This document shows, piece by piece, positions 1 to 7,299 of a stretch of DNA of 23,557 nt (positions are counted from its first letter, which is position 1; the number at the start of each line of letters is the position of its first letter). The translations under genes were made by a program, and so were the position numbers. The stretch is from Candidatus Saccharimonadales bacterium (lineage in GTDB: Bacteria > Patescibacteriota > Saccharimonadia > UBA4664 > SCTI01). Below the pieces are notes generated by a model, which did no database searches, was not told the DNA's origin, and worked only from the letters and a program-made list of their open reading frames with translations. The DNA lies in contig JASLFZ010000024.1 of assembly GCA_030150485.1 (NCBI GenBank), positions 1-23,557 on the forward strand. Direction: 5' to 3'.

Positions 1-628
1 GCTTAACGGCTTTTAACGCTTGGCGGAACTCCTTCCAGAACGCTACCGAAGGCCCAATGACGTGGTCGAGACGAACAGCGTCAATATCCAGTTTCTTTGC
101 CCAGTGCACGGCAGCGTCAATCATATATTTCCTGGCGGCAGGATGTTCTAAGTTGAATTTAGGCAGCTTGGTCTGGTCAAGATAGCCGAGGAAGTCGTCC
201 GGCCAGTGCGGGAACGTAAACCAGTCACGGTACTCGCTAGCAGGATTATGCTGGGCGTCTAGAAAAAAAGGATGTTCCGGGGCACAATGGTTGGCCACAA
301 AGTCGATCATTAGTTTTAGGCCGCGCTTGTGAACCTGTGCAGCTAAGTCCTGAAGCTCCTCTAAGGTGCCAAAGTGCTCATTAACTGCAAAGAAGTCGGA
401 GGGATGGTAGCCATGATAAGCGGTGCCTTTTAGAAAAGGTGAAAGATAAATGCAGGTCGCACCCAGTTCCTGAATGTAATCGAGGTTCTCAATTATCCCT
501 GCGATGTTGCCGCCAATATAGTCTGGCTTGAGCGGATCCTTGCTCGGATCATAGCCTGCAAAGCGGTCGATCAGGATGTGGTAAATGGCGGCGTTTTTCC
601 AGGAATCGGCCAGGTTTGTCGTGCTCAT
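1..628 (-). CDS. Alpha-amylase family glycoside hydrolase (GH13), C-terminal part beyond window
   Basis: Only the N-terminal 209 residues are present; the reading frame is open to the window edge. I read it from the ATG at 628. The opening residues (AAIYHILIDRF) and the following SPF and YHGYHP segments are typical of the first beta-strands of a GH13 barrel. Conserved region I is DFVANH at residues 109-114 and region II is DAVRLD at 183-188, where D188 would be the catalytic nucleophile. The acid/base Glu and the later HD motif lie outside the window. There is no signal peptide, so it probably acts on an intracellular alpha-glucan or imported maltodextrin. The start has no Shine-Dalgarno; a TATATT box lies 9 nt upstream. 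Exact substrate (amylase, glucosidase or transglycosylase) cannot be told from this half. Confidence 0.85.
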   Translation of the reverse strand, partial: MSTTNLADSWKNAAIYHILIDRFAGYDPSKDPLKPDYIGGNIAGIIENLDYIQELGATCIYLSPFLKGTAYHGYHPSDFFAVNEHFGTLEELQDLAAQVHKRGLKLMIDFVANHCAPEHPFFLDAQHNPASEYRDWFTFPHWPDDFLGYLDQTKLPKFNLEHPAARKYMIDAAVHWAKKLDIDAVRLDHVIGPSVAFWKEFRQALKAVK

Positions 629-637
629 ATTGTCATA

Positions 638-643
638 AATATA
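638..643 (-). promoter_or_regulatory. Possible -10 box of the GH13 amylase gene
   Basis: TATATT on the minus strand, 9 nt before the ATG at 628, predicts a leader of only two or three nucleotides. No convincing -35 box is visible. Confidence 0.35.
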
Positions 644-668
644 TCACACCGGTTGGGCCACGGTGTGA
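644..668. promoter_or_regulatory. Perfect inverted repeat in the GH13 amylase promoter region
   Basis: TCACACCG (644-651) and CGGTGTGA (661-668) form a perfect 8-bp dyad around a 9-nt spacer, directly upstream of the TATATT box. No T-tract follows on either strand, so an operator for a repressor or activator is more likely than a terminator. The regulator is unknown. Confidence 0.4.
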
Positions 669-691
669 GGAGCATATAAGGCCATAAATTG

Positions 692-716
692 GAAAAGGAG
701 CCGTTTGACGGGCTCC
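692..716 (-). terminator. Small intrinsic terminator or attenuator candidate
   Basis: On the minus strand GGAGCC (716-711) pairs with GGCTCC (702-697) around an 8-nt loop and is followed by TTTT. It lies about 70 bp upstream of the GH13 amylase start, so it could end a short transcript arising in 720-960 or attenuate read-through into the amylase gene. Confidence 0.4.
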
Positions 717-749
717 AGTTCCGCGACAGTTCATTGCTGAAGCTGCCGT

Positions 750-778
750 ATACCACCTCACAGTGGTATGCTCACAGT
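750..778. repeat. Hairpin plus 8-bp direct repeats in the 629-998 intergenic region
   Basis: ATACCAC (750-756) and GTGGTAT (763-769) form a 7-bp hairpin with a 6-nt loop. Overlapping it are two copies of CTCACAGT at 757-764 and 771-778, 14 bp apart. The remainder of the 370-bp intergenic stretch shows no supported gene; a 53-codon ORF on the minus strand (772-933) is discussed among the findings. Confidence 0.4.
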
Positions 779-955
779 ATCGCGCAATGTGGCTGTGCAA
801 TCGATTGCGAAGCGTCCAAAATTTGTGCGCAAAAATCAGCATTTTTTTGTGACATTGGCGAAATTATCTTGGCAAGCATAAGCAGCTTGTGATACATTAA
901 AGCTGTCAGAGGTTGTGAGTTTTGAGTACTCATTGTGTTCAGCCACCTCGGACAC

Positions 956-989
956 CAAAACAAGGAGCCCCAGAGGGTGTGGGCTCCTT
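956..989 (-). terminator. Intrinsic terminator of the GT4-GH57 operon
   Basis: AAGGAGCCC and GGGCTCCTT (962-970 and 981-989) form a perfect 9-bp stem with a 10-nt loop, starting 10 bp after the GH57 stop codon. On the minus strand the stem is followed by GTTTTGG, a modest T-tract. Position and orientation fit the end of the GH57 transcript. Confidence 0.7.
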
Positions 990-998
990 CATTAATCC

Positions 999-2249
999 CT
1001 ATTTTGTTCGCGCGAGGCTCTTGCGCTTACCGGCGCTCGCTTGAACCGCCATGGCTTGATCAATCCGCACGCGCAAATCGCGCACCGCATTCATAAAGTA
1101 CATATAGCCATCGTAAGGCGACTCGTAGGGGCTAAAGTAGGCGTGCACGTCGCCATCGTTAAACCACTTCGTGCACATGTAATAGAAGTGGTCGGAGGTG
1201 GTCAGGCGCCGCCAGTCGCCGATAATGTCGATATTCTTGGTGGCGTAAACCTCCTTTTCGAGCTTGTAGAGCGCCACCGCGGCCTGCTGCTGCATGGCGT
1301 TACCAATCCAGGCGCTGAGGTCGCGTTCGGTATCGGCCCAGGTGAGAATGTCTGGCACATCAATGTAGTCTCGCGGCTTGAAAGCGCTGATCGCCTCGCT
1401 GGGGGTCATAAAGCGGTTACCCTCGGTTTTTAGGAAGTTCGCCGTCATGTGCTCAAGGAAATCGAAGATGCCGTGATCCTTCCACTGGTGTTCGCCGAAG
1501 GTCTCGTAGTCCATAAACAGGTTGACGAGCTGCTGGTCGGGCTCAAAGGCGTTGATCCAGCTGACGTACTTTTCGGCCGTCAGTGGCCACTCCTTCCAAC
1601 CGCGGTTGGAAAAGCGGAACGCAATGTCGTCGCTCAGCCGGTAGTTTTTGAGGAGCAGCCGGATCTTGCTGGTGTAGGTTGGGCGATACATAAAGTTGGG
1701 GCTGCGCCAATCCAGAATCGGGTCCCACCCTTCGGCAATAATGCCTTTATAGCCGGCACGGTCGGCCCAGGCGGCGACGTCGTTGTTGTAGGCCAGCTCG
1801 GTGTTACGGAACACCTTTGGCGTCACGCCAAACAGCTCCTGCACCCGCTTTTTGTGCAGCTTCACCTGGCTCTCAAACTCTTCGCGGGAGTAAAAGAAGG
1901 CCAAGCTGTGATAGTAGGTTTCACCGAGAATCTCGACACGGCCGGTTTTAACCAGCGCTTGAAAACTTTCGAGCACATCCGGTGCCCAAGCGCTCAGCTG
2001 CTCCATTAGCGTGCCGGTAATCGACAGGCTAACGCGGAACTCCGGGTGCTTCTTGAGCAGCCTGAGTAGTTGCTCGTTGGTGGGGCGGTACGACTTCTCC
2101 GCCACCTTGCGCACGATGGTTTCGTTGCTGGCGGCGTTAAGCGTTTCGGTTTCAAAGTAGGTGTGGTTGCGGCCGGCCTCAACCAGGCCGTACGGGCGCA
2201 CCCGATAAGGCTGGTGGACGTGCAAGTAGAGGCAGATCGCTCGGCTCAT
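999..2249 (-). CDS. Glycoside hydrolase family 57, alpha-amylase type
   Basis: A 416-residue GH57 enzyme acting on alpha-1,4-glucans. Region 1 is HQP at residues 12-14, region 2 GETYYHS at 109-115, region 3 NTELAY at 149-154 with E151 as expected nucleophile, and region 4 MDYETFGEHQ at 246-255 with D247 as expected acid/base. I chose the ATG at 2249 because it overlaps the GT4 stop as ATGA, a coupled arrangement, and because the family begins with the strand carrying HQP; the longer upstream frame is only an overhang into GT4. There is no signal peptide. Pairing of GH57 amylase with a GT4 glycogen-synthase-like protein is known from many bacteria and archaea, so a role in making or trimming an intracellular alpha-glucan is likely. 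Amylase versus branching activity is not settled by sequence; the length suits the amylase group. Confidence 0.88.
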   Translation of the reverse strand: MSRAICLYLHVHQPYRVRPYGLVEAGRNHTYFETETLNAASNETIVRKVAEKSYRPTNEQLLRLLKKHPEFRVSLSITGTLMEQLSAWAPDVLESFQALVKTGRVEILGETYYHSLAFFYSREEFESQVKLHKKRVQELFGVTPKVFRNTELAYNNDVAAWADRAGYKGIIAEGWDPILDWRSPNFMYRPTYTSKIRLLLKNYRLSDDIAFRFSNRGWKEWPLTAEKYVSWINAFEPDQQLVNLFMDYETFGEHQWKDHGIFDFLEHMTANFLKTEGNRFMTPSEAISAFKPRDYIDVPDILTWADTERDLSAWIGNAMQQQAAVALYKLEKEVYATKNIDIIGDWRRLTTSDHFYYMCTKWFNDGDVHAYFSPYESPYDGYMYFMNAVRDLRVRIDQAMAVQASAGKRKSLARTK

Positions 2250-3496
2250 GCGGCTACCATTTCTGTGGCGGCGCGCGTGGGGCCCCCCGTAAAGCGACTG
2301 TAGGCGTGGATGCATGTTTGGGCCACTTGCTTCCATGAAAGTTGGCTAAACTCGGCGCTAGCCCCTTCGATTAAAGCAGTTTTGAGTGCGTCGGAATCTT
2401 CCAAGGCCACAATCTGATCTGCCAGCCGCTCGGTATCCCAGTAATCAAACCGCAACACATTTTTGAGCACCTCGCCCACACCCGATTGGCGCGAGATTGC
2501 CACCGCGGCCCCATAGCCAGCGGCCTCCAGCGCCACCAAGCCAAACGGCTCCGAAACCGAGGGCATCACAAACATATCGGCTAGGCTAAACACGTCGCGC
2601 CAGGCCGCACCGCGTACAAAGCCGGTAAAGAGGACGTTTTCGGCAATGCCCAGCTCAGCCGAAAGCTCCACCAACTCTCGGTACTGTTCACCAGAACCCG
2701 CCAGCACCACCAACAGTTTAGGGTTGTGCTGGATCGCAATGCGGGCGGCTTCCAGTAGATAGCGCAAGCCCTTTTGGATGGTGAGCCGACCCACACTCGC
2801 CACGACCGTATAGCCCTGGCTTTTCATGTGAGTGATATAGGCATAGGTGGTCGGCTCGGTAAGCGTGGCGAAATCGGCCGGATCAACGCTGTTGTGAACC
2901 ACCTCAATTTTGTCCGCTGGAATATTGTAGTTATGGCTAATAATAGCTTTGGTGGCTTGGCTGACGGCCATCACCCGGTCCGCCATGAGTAGGCAGGTTT
3001 CCTCGATCTCGTGCACAATGGGATTGCCGCGGCTCCCGCCAGCCCGATCGAACTCCGTGGCGTGGACGTGCGCAATCAGGGGCACGCCGAGCTGCTGTTT
3101 AGCCACTATGGCCGCCTCATAAGTAAGCCATTCGTGGGCGTGGATGACATCGTAGTGCTTTTGGGAGGTTAGCTGGCGCACATAAGCGCCGTAGCGGAAC
3201 TGCTGCTCGCGCAAGCTGCCGGGTAGACCCTCGGCGCTACCGCCGCCTTCGCGCCACTTCTCAATCCGTTGGGAGTCATACGCGCCACCTAGAAGCGACT
3301 GCATCACCTTGGCGGGGTACGGAATGGCCGGCAGCACATTCATAAAGTCGACGTCCTCGTGCGTGTCGGTATACGGCACCACAAAATCAATCTCCACACC
3401 CTCGCTCGCAAGGTGTTTACAGAGCTGATAGCAGGCAACACCCAAACCACCGCTATTGTGCGGTGGCAACTCCCAACCTAGCATTAATATCTTCAA
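2246..3496 (-). CDS. GT4 family glycosyltransferase, glycogen/starch-synthase-like
   Basis: A 416-residue GT-B fold retaining glycosyltransferase. The N-terminal domain starts MKILMLGWELPPHNSGG, the glycine-rich acceptor-side signature of this subgroup. HAHEW is at about residues 119-123, GRLTIQKG at 236-243 opens the nucleotide-sugar domain, and the EX7E motif (SEPFGLVALEA) has its glutamates at about 316 and 324. I prefer the TTG at 3496 as start: it restores the usual N-terminus, has GAGG eight or nine bases upstream, and lies just downstream of a good promoter (3519-3547), whereas the ATG at 3553 would precede that promoter. It is followed by GH57 with a 4-bp ATGA overlap. Likely role: elongation of an alpha-glucan from an NDP-glucose. 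Transfer to another sugar acceptor is possible because GT4 is a broad family. Confidence 0.85.
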   Translation of the reverse strand: MKILMLGWELPPHNSGGLGVACYQLCKHLASEGVEIDFVVPYTDTHEDVDFMNVLPAIPYPAKVMQSLLGGAYDSQRIEKWREGGGSAEGLPGSLREQQFRYGAYVRQLTSQKHYDVIHAHEWLTYEAAIVAKQQLGVPLIAHVHATEFDRAGGSRGNPIVHEIEETCLLMADRVMAVSQATKAIISHNYNIPADKIEVVHNSVDPADFATLTEPTTYAYITHMKSQGYTVVASVGRLTIQKGLRYLLEAARIAIQHNPKLLVVLAGSGEQYRELVELSAELGIAENVLFTGFVRGAAWRDVFSLADMFVMPSVSEPFGLVALEAAGYGAAVAISRQSGVGEVLKNVLRFDYWDTERLADQIVALEDSDALKTALIEGASAEFSQLSWKQVAQTCIHAYSRFTGGPTRAATEMVAA

Positions 3497-3518
3497 TCCG
3501 TACCCTCGTTCGCTTTTA

Positions 3519-3547
3519 AGTATAAGCGTTTTGGAGGGCGCGGCCAA
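3519..3547 (-). promoter_or_regulatory. Promoter of the GT4-GH57 operon
   Basis: Minus strand: -35 TTGGCC (3547-3542), a 17-bp spacer, and -10 TATACT (3524-3519). Upstream, 3552-3583 is almost pure A/T and resembles an UP element. The predicted transcript start leaves a leader of about 15 nt containing GAGG ahead of the TTG start of GT4. Confidence 0.6.
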
Positions 3548-3602
3548 GCCCAAATTCGTTAATTAAAATTTAATAATTAGATTGATGTGTGCATTACAAC
3601 GT

Positions 3603-4463
3603 CTACATCTCAGTATTGCGCAAGGCTGTTGCAACGGCCGCGGCTAAAGTAGCGTGATTAGTGTTTGTTTTGGCGGTTATACGGCTGAGGAGAAAGGCGC
3701 CCGTGGTCAGTGCTTCAAATGGCTTCGATGGCTGTTGCAGCCACAGGGTTGCCCCCACCCCGATAGCGGCGGCCGGCCAGCTTGAAAGCGGCTGGGCAAG
3801 TGGCGTCAGGCTGATCTTGCCGCTGGTGCTCACCATAACCTCCCTATCAAACACCACATAAGCACAGCGACTGATAGATGCCAGCTGAGCCAGAATTTCC
3901 AGCTTCCCCACCACCCCGGCATGTGGCTTAATGGCAATCGGCAGGTGATGATGATTAGCCAGCGCAAACAGGCCACGCATCGTCACCACCACCAAAGCCT
4001 GGGGGTTGCCGGTAATAAGGGCGGGCGAAAACCGTAAAATTTCAATCGCATCTTCAGTAATAATCACGCGCTGTTCTAGCTGGCGCACTAGCGACTCAAC
4101 CATAACGGCCGTCTCGGAGTTGTTGGTGAGGTTGGCGCCGATTACCACGCCATCAAAGTCTTGGGCGGCTTCGATTAGCTGGCCCAGTGCTGCCTTTCCC
4201 AGCGAGCCTGAAGCTGAAGCCGGCACAAAACGGGCGAACCCGCTCTCTCCCACCAGCCGATGCAGGCTGTCGGGTAGCGCGGCCTGAACCTCGCCAATGC
4301 CACTCGCCTCGGCCATTTGATAAATCGCCTGCACCTCGCTGAACTCGGTGCGATGGCCGCCCACAATCAGGAGCCGGCCTCCACGGCTGCGCATGGTGGG
4401 CCGATTCCAAAAGATCTCCGGAAAGAGTGGTGTGTCACCCTGCCGCACAAATGATGGCTGCAT
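3603..4463 (-). CDS. Ribokinase-fold protein resembling NAD(P)H-hydrate dehydratase (YjeF C-terminal domain), divergent
   Basis: A 286-residue protein. The order of segments matches the ADP/ATP-dependent NAD(P)HX dehydratase fold: GGRLLIVGGH at about residues 28-37, DFDGVVIGANLTNN at 103-116, and a segment ITEDAIEIL where canonical enzymes have an Asp-Ala-Leu-Asn motif. The family removes water from damaged NAD(P)H. The usual Gly-Ser-Gly-Asp motif near the C-terminus is not recognisable, so catalysis is doubtful and the assignment is only moderate. The ATG at 4463 follows the nfo stop by a single base, so translation is probably coupled to nfo. The downstream GT4 gene has its own promoter. 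It could be another ribokinase-superfamily protein. Confidence 0.45.
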   Translation of the reverse strand: MQPSFVRQGDTPLFPEIFWNRPTMRSRGGRLLIVGGHRTEFSEVQAIYQMAEASGIGEVQAALPDSLHRLVGESGFARFVPASASGSLGKAALGQLIEAAQDFDGVVIGANLTNNSETAVMVESLVRQLEQRVIITEDAIEILRFSPALITGNPQALVVVTMRGLFALANHHHLPIAIKPHAGVVGKLEILAQLASISRCAYVVFDREVMVSTSGKISLTPLAQPLSSWPAAAIGVGATLWLQQPSKPFEALTTGAFLLSRITAKTNTNHATLAAAVATALRNTEM

Positions 4464-4464
4464 G

Positions 4465-5304
4465 TTAGGCCGCGGTCAGCGCCTTGAGCTTATCAAGGTT
4501 GGGCTTATCCGGGCCTTTGTGGTCGATACCAGGCACCTCGAGCAGGCCATATGTATCGGCCAGCCGTGGCTCGTTGATAATAACGCGAAACCCATCTTCG
4601 CCAATAAAGCCCTGCCCAATGTTCTCGTGCCGGTCGCGCTTACTGTCCAGATCTACCTTGGAGTCGTTGAGGTGGATGCAGCCCAGCTGCGCCAGCCCTA
4701 TCTTACTATCAAACTCGTCTAGCACCGCCTTCCAGCCGGCCGCAGTGCGAACGTCGTAGCCCGATGCGAACAAGTGCGCCGTATCTAGGCAAAACCCGAT
4801 GCGGGCGTCACGGTTGGTCGCCTCATAAATCTTGGCGAGCTCGTCTATGCTGTTGCCGACGTTTCCTCCGGCCCCCGCCGAGTTCTCAAGTAATAGCTTG
4901 GTGGTCTTGACCGGCTCGACCACCTCTAGCAGCGCGTCGCGCAAGCTCTCCATAACAGCATCAATACCGGCGCCTTTGTGCGAGCCTAGATGGGTCACCA
5001 CGCCCGTAACCCCGAGCGCCTCGGCGTTCTTCATGGTTTGGACCGCCGCATCAATTGAAAGCCGCCGCATGCGCTCATCGGGTGTGCCATAGGCAGTCAG
5101 ATACATCATATGAATAAAAGCAGGCATTTCCTCGGCGGCCAGAGCCTCCTGAAAGGCCTGGGCCAGCTCGGGCTCGTAGGTTGGCTGCTTAAAGGTCCGC
5201 GGGCTACCGGCAAAAATCTGGATCGCGGCCGCTCCTATGGCTTTTGCGCGGGCGGGCGTACCGGCTAGCTTGCCGGCGGTTGAAATGTGGACACCGTATT
5301 TCAT
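4465..5304 (-). CDS. nfo: Deoxyribonuclease IV (apurinic/apyrimidinic endonuclease)
   Basis: A 279-residue AP endonuclease of base excision repair, cutting 5' of abasic sites in DNA. All nine ligands of the trinuclear zinc centre can be placed: H65, H105, E140, D174, H177, H211, D224, H226 and E256. Signatures include CLDTAHLFASGYD at about 172-184, HLNDSK at 211-216 and DRHENIGQGFIG at 224-235. Length matches the family. The ATG at 5304 is preceded by TATACT with exactly six bases between, and has no Shine-Dalgarno, predicting a leaderless mRNA. The upstream 66-aa gene ends at 5319 and the NAD(P)HX-dehydratase-like gene follows after one base. Confidence 0.96.
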   Translation of the reverse strand: MKYGVHISTAGKLAGTPARAKAIGAAAIQIFAGSPRTFKQPTYEPELAQAFQEALAAEEMPAFIHMMYLTAYGTPDERMRRLSIDAAVQTMKNAEALGVTGVVTHLGSHKGAGIDAVMESLRDALLEVVEPVKTTKLLLENSAGAGGNVGNSIDELAKIYEATNRDARIGFCLDTAHLFASGYDVRTAAGWKAVLDEFDSKIGLAQLGCIHLNDSKVDLDSKRDRHENIGQGFIGEDGFRVIINEPRLADTYGLLEVPGIDHKGPDKPNLDKLKALTAA

Positions 5305-5316
5305 ACGGCTAGTATA
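5302..5316 (-). promoter_or_regulatory. -10 box placing transcription start on the nfo ATG
   Basis: TATACT (5316-5311), then AGCCGT, then ATG. With a usual 6-7 nt distance from -10 to +1, transcription would begin at the A of the start codon. Confidence 0.55.
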
Positions 5317-5318
5317 CC

Positions 5319-5519
5319 TTATTCGGCGTCGTAGTCCGGGGTTGGCAGCTGCTCATAGTAAAGCATTTGATTCGGCTTGACCTGGACGCTGGAGACTAGT
5401 TCGTCGGCATCAAGCTCGTCGTACCCCATCGCGACTAGCTGTCGCACCTTTTCCAGGGGTGCCGCCCCTGAATGTAATACATCTAAAGCCGACGCACGGC
5501 CATGTGCCTGATTAGGCAT
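5319..5519 (-). CDS. Small protein of unknown function, 66 aa
   Basis: I chose the ATG at 5519 because GGAGG stands five bases upstream; the frame stays open further upstream but without a better start. The product is short, without a membrane segment or signal peptide, and acidic at its C-terminus (ending in DYDAE). Residues about 20-45 (PLEKVRQLVAMGYDELDADELV) look helical, reminiscent of a small UBA-like or adaptor helix pair, but I recognise no family. It sits 14 bp upstream of nfo on the same strand and is divergent from the helicase gene. Function unknown. Confidence 0.6.
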   Translation of the reverse strand: MPNQAHGRASALDVLHSGAAPLEKVRQLVAMGYDELDADELVSSVQVKPNQMLYYEQLPTPDYDAE

Positions 5520-5628
5520 GTCACCCTCCACCATTACTAATAACAAGCTTATCCTTTCGCGCTCTGAGCAACATTGGAGGTTGCCACAAACCATCCGCTA
5601 AACGACGCCAATTTTTTGGAACCGCCGG

Positions 5629-5647
5629 TGCTACACTGGAATCTATG
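5629..5647 (+). promoter_or_regulatory. Extended -10 box of the RecD/Dda-like helicase gene
   Basis: TG-C-TACACT (5629-5637) is an extended -10 element. Seven bases separate it from the ATG at 5645, so the mRNA would be leaderless or nearly so. There is no strong Shine-Dalgarno. Confidence 0.45.
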
Positions 5648-6832
5648 GCCTACCAACTCTCTCCTGACCAAATCGAGGCGATGCACACCATCGGGCGCTG
5701 GTATCGCTCTAAATCGAGCCCCTTTATTACGTTGGGCGGGTATGCTGGCACCGGCAAGACTACGTTAGTAGCCTACGTGCGCCAGGCACTTCATCAAAAC
5801 GATCCGGATGTGCATGTGGCCTTCTGTGCCTTTACTGGCAAAGCGGTACGGGTTATGGAGCAGGCGCTGCGTAAGCAGCACGTTAATCATCGCGGTGATA
5901 GCATTAGCACCATTCACGGTCTTATTTACAACACGGAGCTGGACACCGCCGGCCACGTAACCGGTTGGCGCAAGCGTCCCGAGGTCAAGGCGGACCTTAT
6001 TATCGTGGATGAGGCCAGCATGGTGACGGCCGAGCTGTGGCAGGATCTCCTTTCCTACGGCGTGCCAATACTCGCGGTCGGCGATCACGGCCAGCTGCCA
6101 CCGGTCGGCGGCCAGTTCAACTTGATGGCCGATCCGATGATTCGTCTCGAACGCGTGTATCGGCAGGCGGCTGGCTCGCCGATTGTGGAGGTGGCTACTC
6201 TGGCGCGCACCACCGGGTACATCCCGCCGGGCCGTTACGGCGAGGGAGTGGTGAAGTACGACCGCACCGGCGAAGATATTAGCCTGGCCATGGACGAGCT
6301 TCTGGAGAGTTGGCGTCCGGACTGGTTGGTGCTGTGTGGCTACAACCACACTCGCGTGCGTCTTAATGCTGATTTACGCAACCGGCTGGGCTTTGAGTCC
6401 GCCGACCCTACTACCGGCGATCACGTTATCTGCCTGCGCAACAATCGCACCGCCAAGCTCTATAACGGCATGACCGGCTCCATTACCCATATTGCAGCGG
6501 CCGACGATGATCGCGACCAGTCCTGGTGGCAGGCCGAAGTTCACCTAGACGACCGCGATTACAGTGGCCTGCTGTTGCGAGCCCAGTTTGGCGCCAAAGA
6601 GACCATCGCTCCCGTACCTCCCACTCCTGGGGCCGAGCGCGGCGATAAGTCTCGCGGCGACCTTTTTGACTTTGGCTATGCCCTCACCGTCCACAAAGCC
6701 CAGGGCTCCCAGGCCGACACCGTTTTGCTGTTTGAAGAGCGCAACAAACACATGGGCGATGACGACTGGCGGCGCTGGCTTTACACCGCTGTGACGCGAG
6801 CCGAGCGCCAACTGTTTATTATTGGCGATTAA
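5645..6832 (+). CDS. SF1B helicase, RecD/Dda-like AAA ATPase
   Basis: A 395-residue ATP-dependent DNA helicase. Walker A GYAGTGKTT is at residues 32-40, a RecD-type motif Ia region (FCAFTGKA) at 60-67, motif II DEAS at 122-125, motif III GDHGQLPPV at 146-154, the UvrD_C_2-type segment GYALTVHKAQGSQ at about 347-359, and motif VI YTAVTRA near 380-386. The size is close to phage Dda-like or viral RecD-like helicases and much shorter than RecD2, which carries a long N-terminal extension. There is no nuclease domain and no RecB/RecC nearby. A role in replication-fork repair or plasmid/phage defence is possible; the sequence itself only shows the helicase. Confidence 0.88.
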   Translation: MAYQLSPDQIEAMHTIGRWYRSKSSPFITLGGYAGTGKTTLVAYVRQALHQNDPDVHVAFCAFTGKAVRVMEQALRKQHVNHRGDSISTIHGLIYNTELDTAGHVTGWRKRPEVKADLIIVDEASMVTAELWQDLLSYGVPILAVGDHGQLPPVGGQFNLMADPMIRLERVYRQAAGSPIVEVATLARTTGYIPPGRYGEGVVKYDRTGEDISLAMDELLESWRPDWLVLCGYNHTRVRLNADLRNRLGFESADPTTGDHVICLRNNRTAKLYNGMTGSITHIAAADDDRDQSWWQAEVHLDDRDYSGLLLRAQFGAKETIAPVPPTPGAERGDKSRGDLFDFGYALTVHKAQGSQADTVLLFEERNKHMGDDDWRRWLYTAVTRAERQLFIIGD

Positions 6833-6837
6833 GTTCG

Positions 6838-6843
6838 TATACT
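6838..6843 (+). promoter_or_regulatory. -10 box of the coiled-coil protein gene
   Basis: TATACT begins 6 bp after the helicase stop and would give a leader of about 24 nt before the ATG at 6874. No good -35 is seen. Confidence 0.4.
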
Positions 6844-6873
6844 AATCCAAGTAAATGAGGGCGCACACCGACC

Positions 6874-7299
6874 ATGAATGATGAAACACCGACTTCACCT
6901 AGCTCCGAGGACGAATCAACCGTAGGCGCTATCCACCGTCTGATGCAAGAGGTCGAGGAAACCAACCAGCGCATTAAAGCGATGCGCGATAACCTTAAAG
7001 ACGTGCTGGCCCAAAACGAAGAGTACAAGGCGTTGCAGGAGGAGATCAAAGAGCTAACCGTCAAGCGCCAGCAGGCTAAGAAAATTCTGGAAGCCGACCG
7101 CGACTTTCAAACGCTCAACAGTGAGCTGGAGGAGCTCAAGTTCAAGCAAAAGGATCTACACGAGATTATGAGTCACCACCTCGTGACCTACTACAACGAG
7201 ACTCAAGACACTACCATCAAGGACCCCGATGGCGAGGTGCGCCAGTTGATTCTGAGCGCTAAGGTTGGTAAGCCAGAAGCGATCATCACGGCGGAGTAG
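6874..7299 (+). CDS. Coiled-coil protein of unknown function
   Basis: A 141-residue acidic protein. After a Ser/Thr/Glu-rich N-terminus (residues 1-16), residues about 18-100 are rich in E, K, Q and L with heptad-like spacing and no prolines, a long coiled coil. The C-terminal 40 residues (YNETQDTTIKDPDGE and onward) break the helix. No signal peptide or membrane helix. It follows the helicase by 41 bp with its own -10 box. Its 3' end overlaps that of the convergent thermonuclease gene by 14 bp. I recognise no family; a structural or adaptor role is only a guess. Confidence 0.75.
   Translation: MNDETPTSPSSEDESTVGAIHRLMQEVEETNQRIKAMRDNLKDVLAQNEEYKALQEEIKELTVKRQQAKKILEADRDFQTLNSELEELKFKQKDLHEIMSHHLVTYYNETQDTTIKDPDGEVRQLILSAKVGKPEAIITAE

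Noticed and set aside
907..957. tRNA-Ser-like stretch on the minus strand (GGTGTCCGAGGTGGCTGAA with a TGAGT/ACTCA stem and 7-nt loop showing TCA)
   Set aside because: No acceptor stem, no T-loop GTTC motif, and base 33 of the would-be anticodon loop is C instead of T. TGAGTACTCA is a plain palindrome.
1041..2303. Long plus-strand open frames opposite the GH57 gene
   Set aside because: They are antisense shadows of a high-GC coding region; the minus-strand protein carries all GH57 motifs.
5765..6349. 194-codon minus-strand frame opposite the helicase
   Set aside because: Antisense to a gene with intact helicase motifs, and no recognisable domain of its own.
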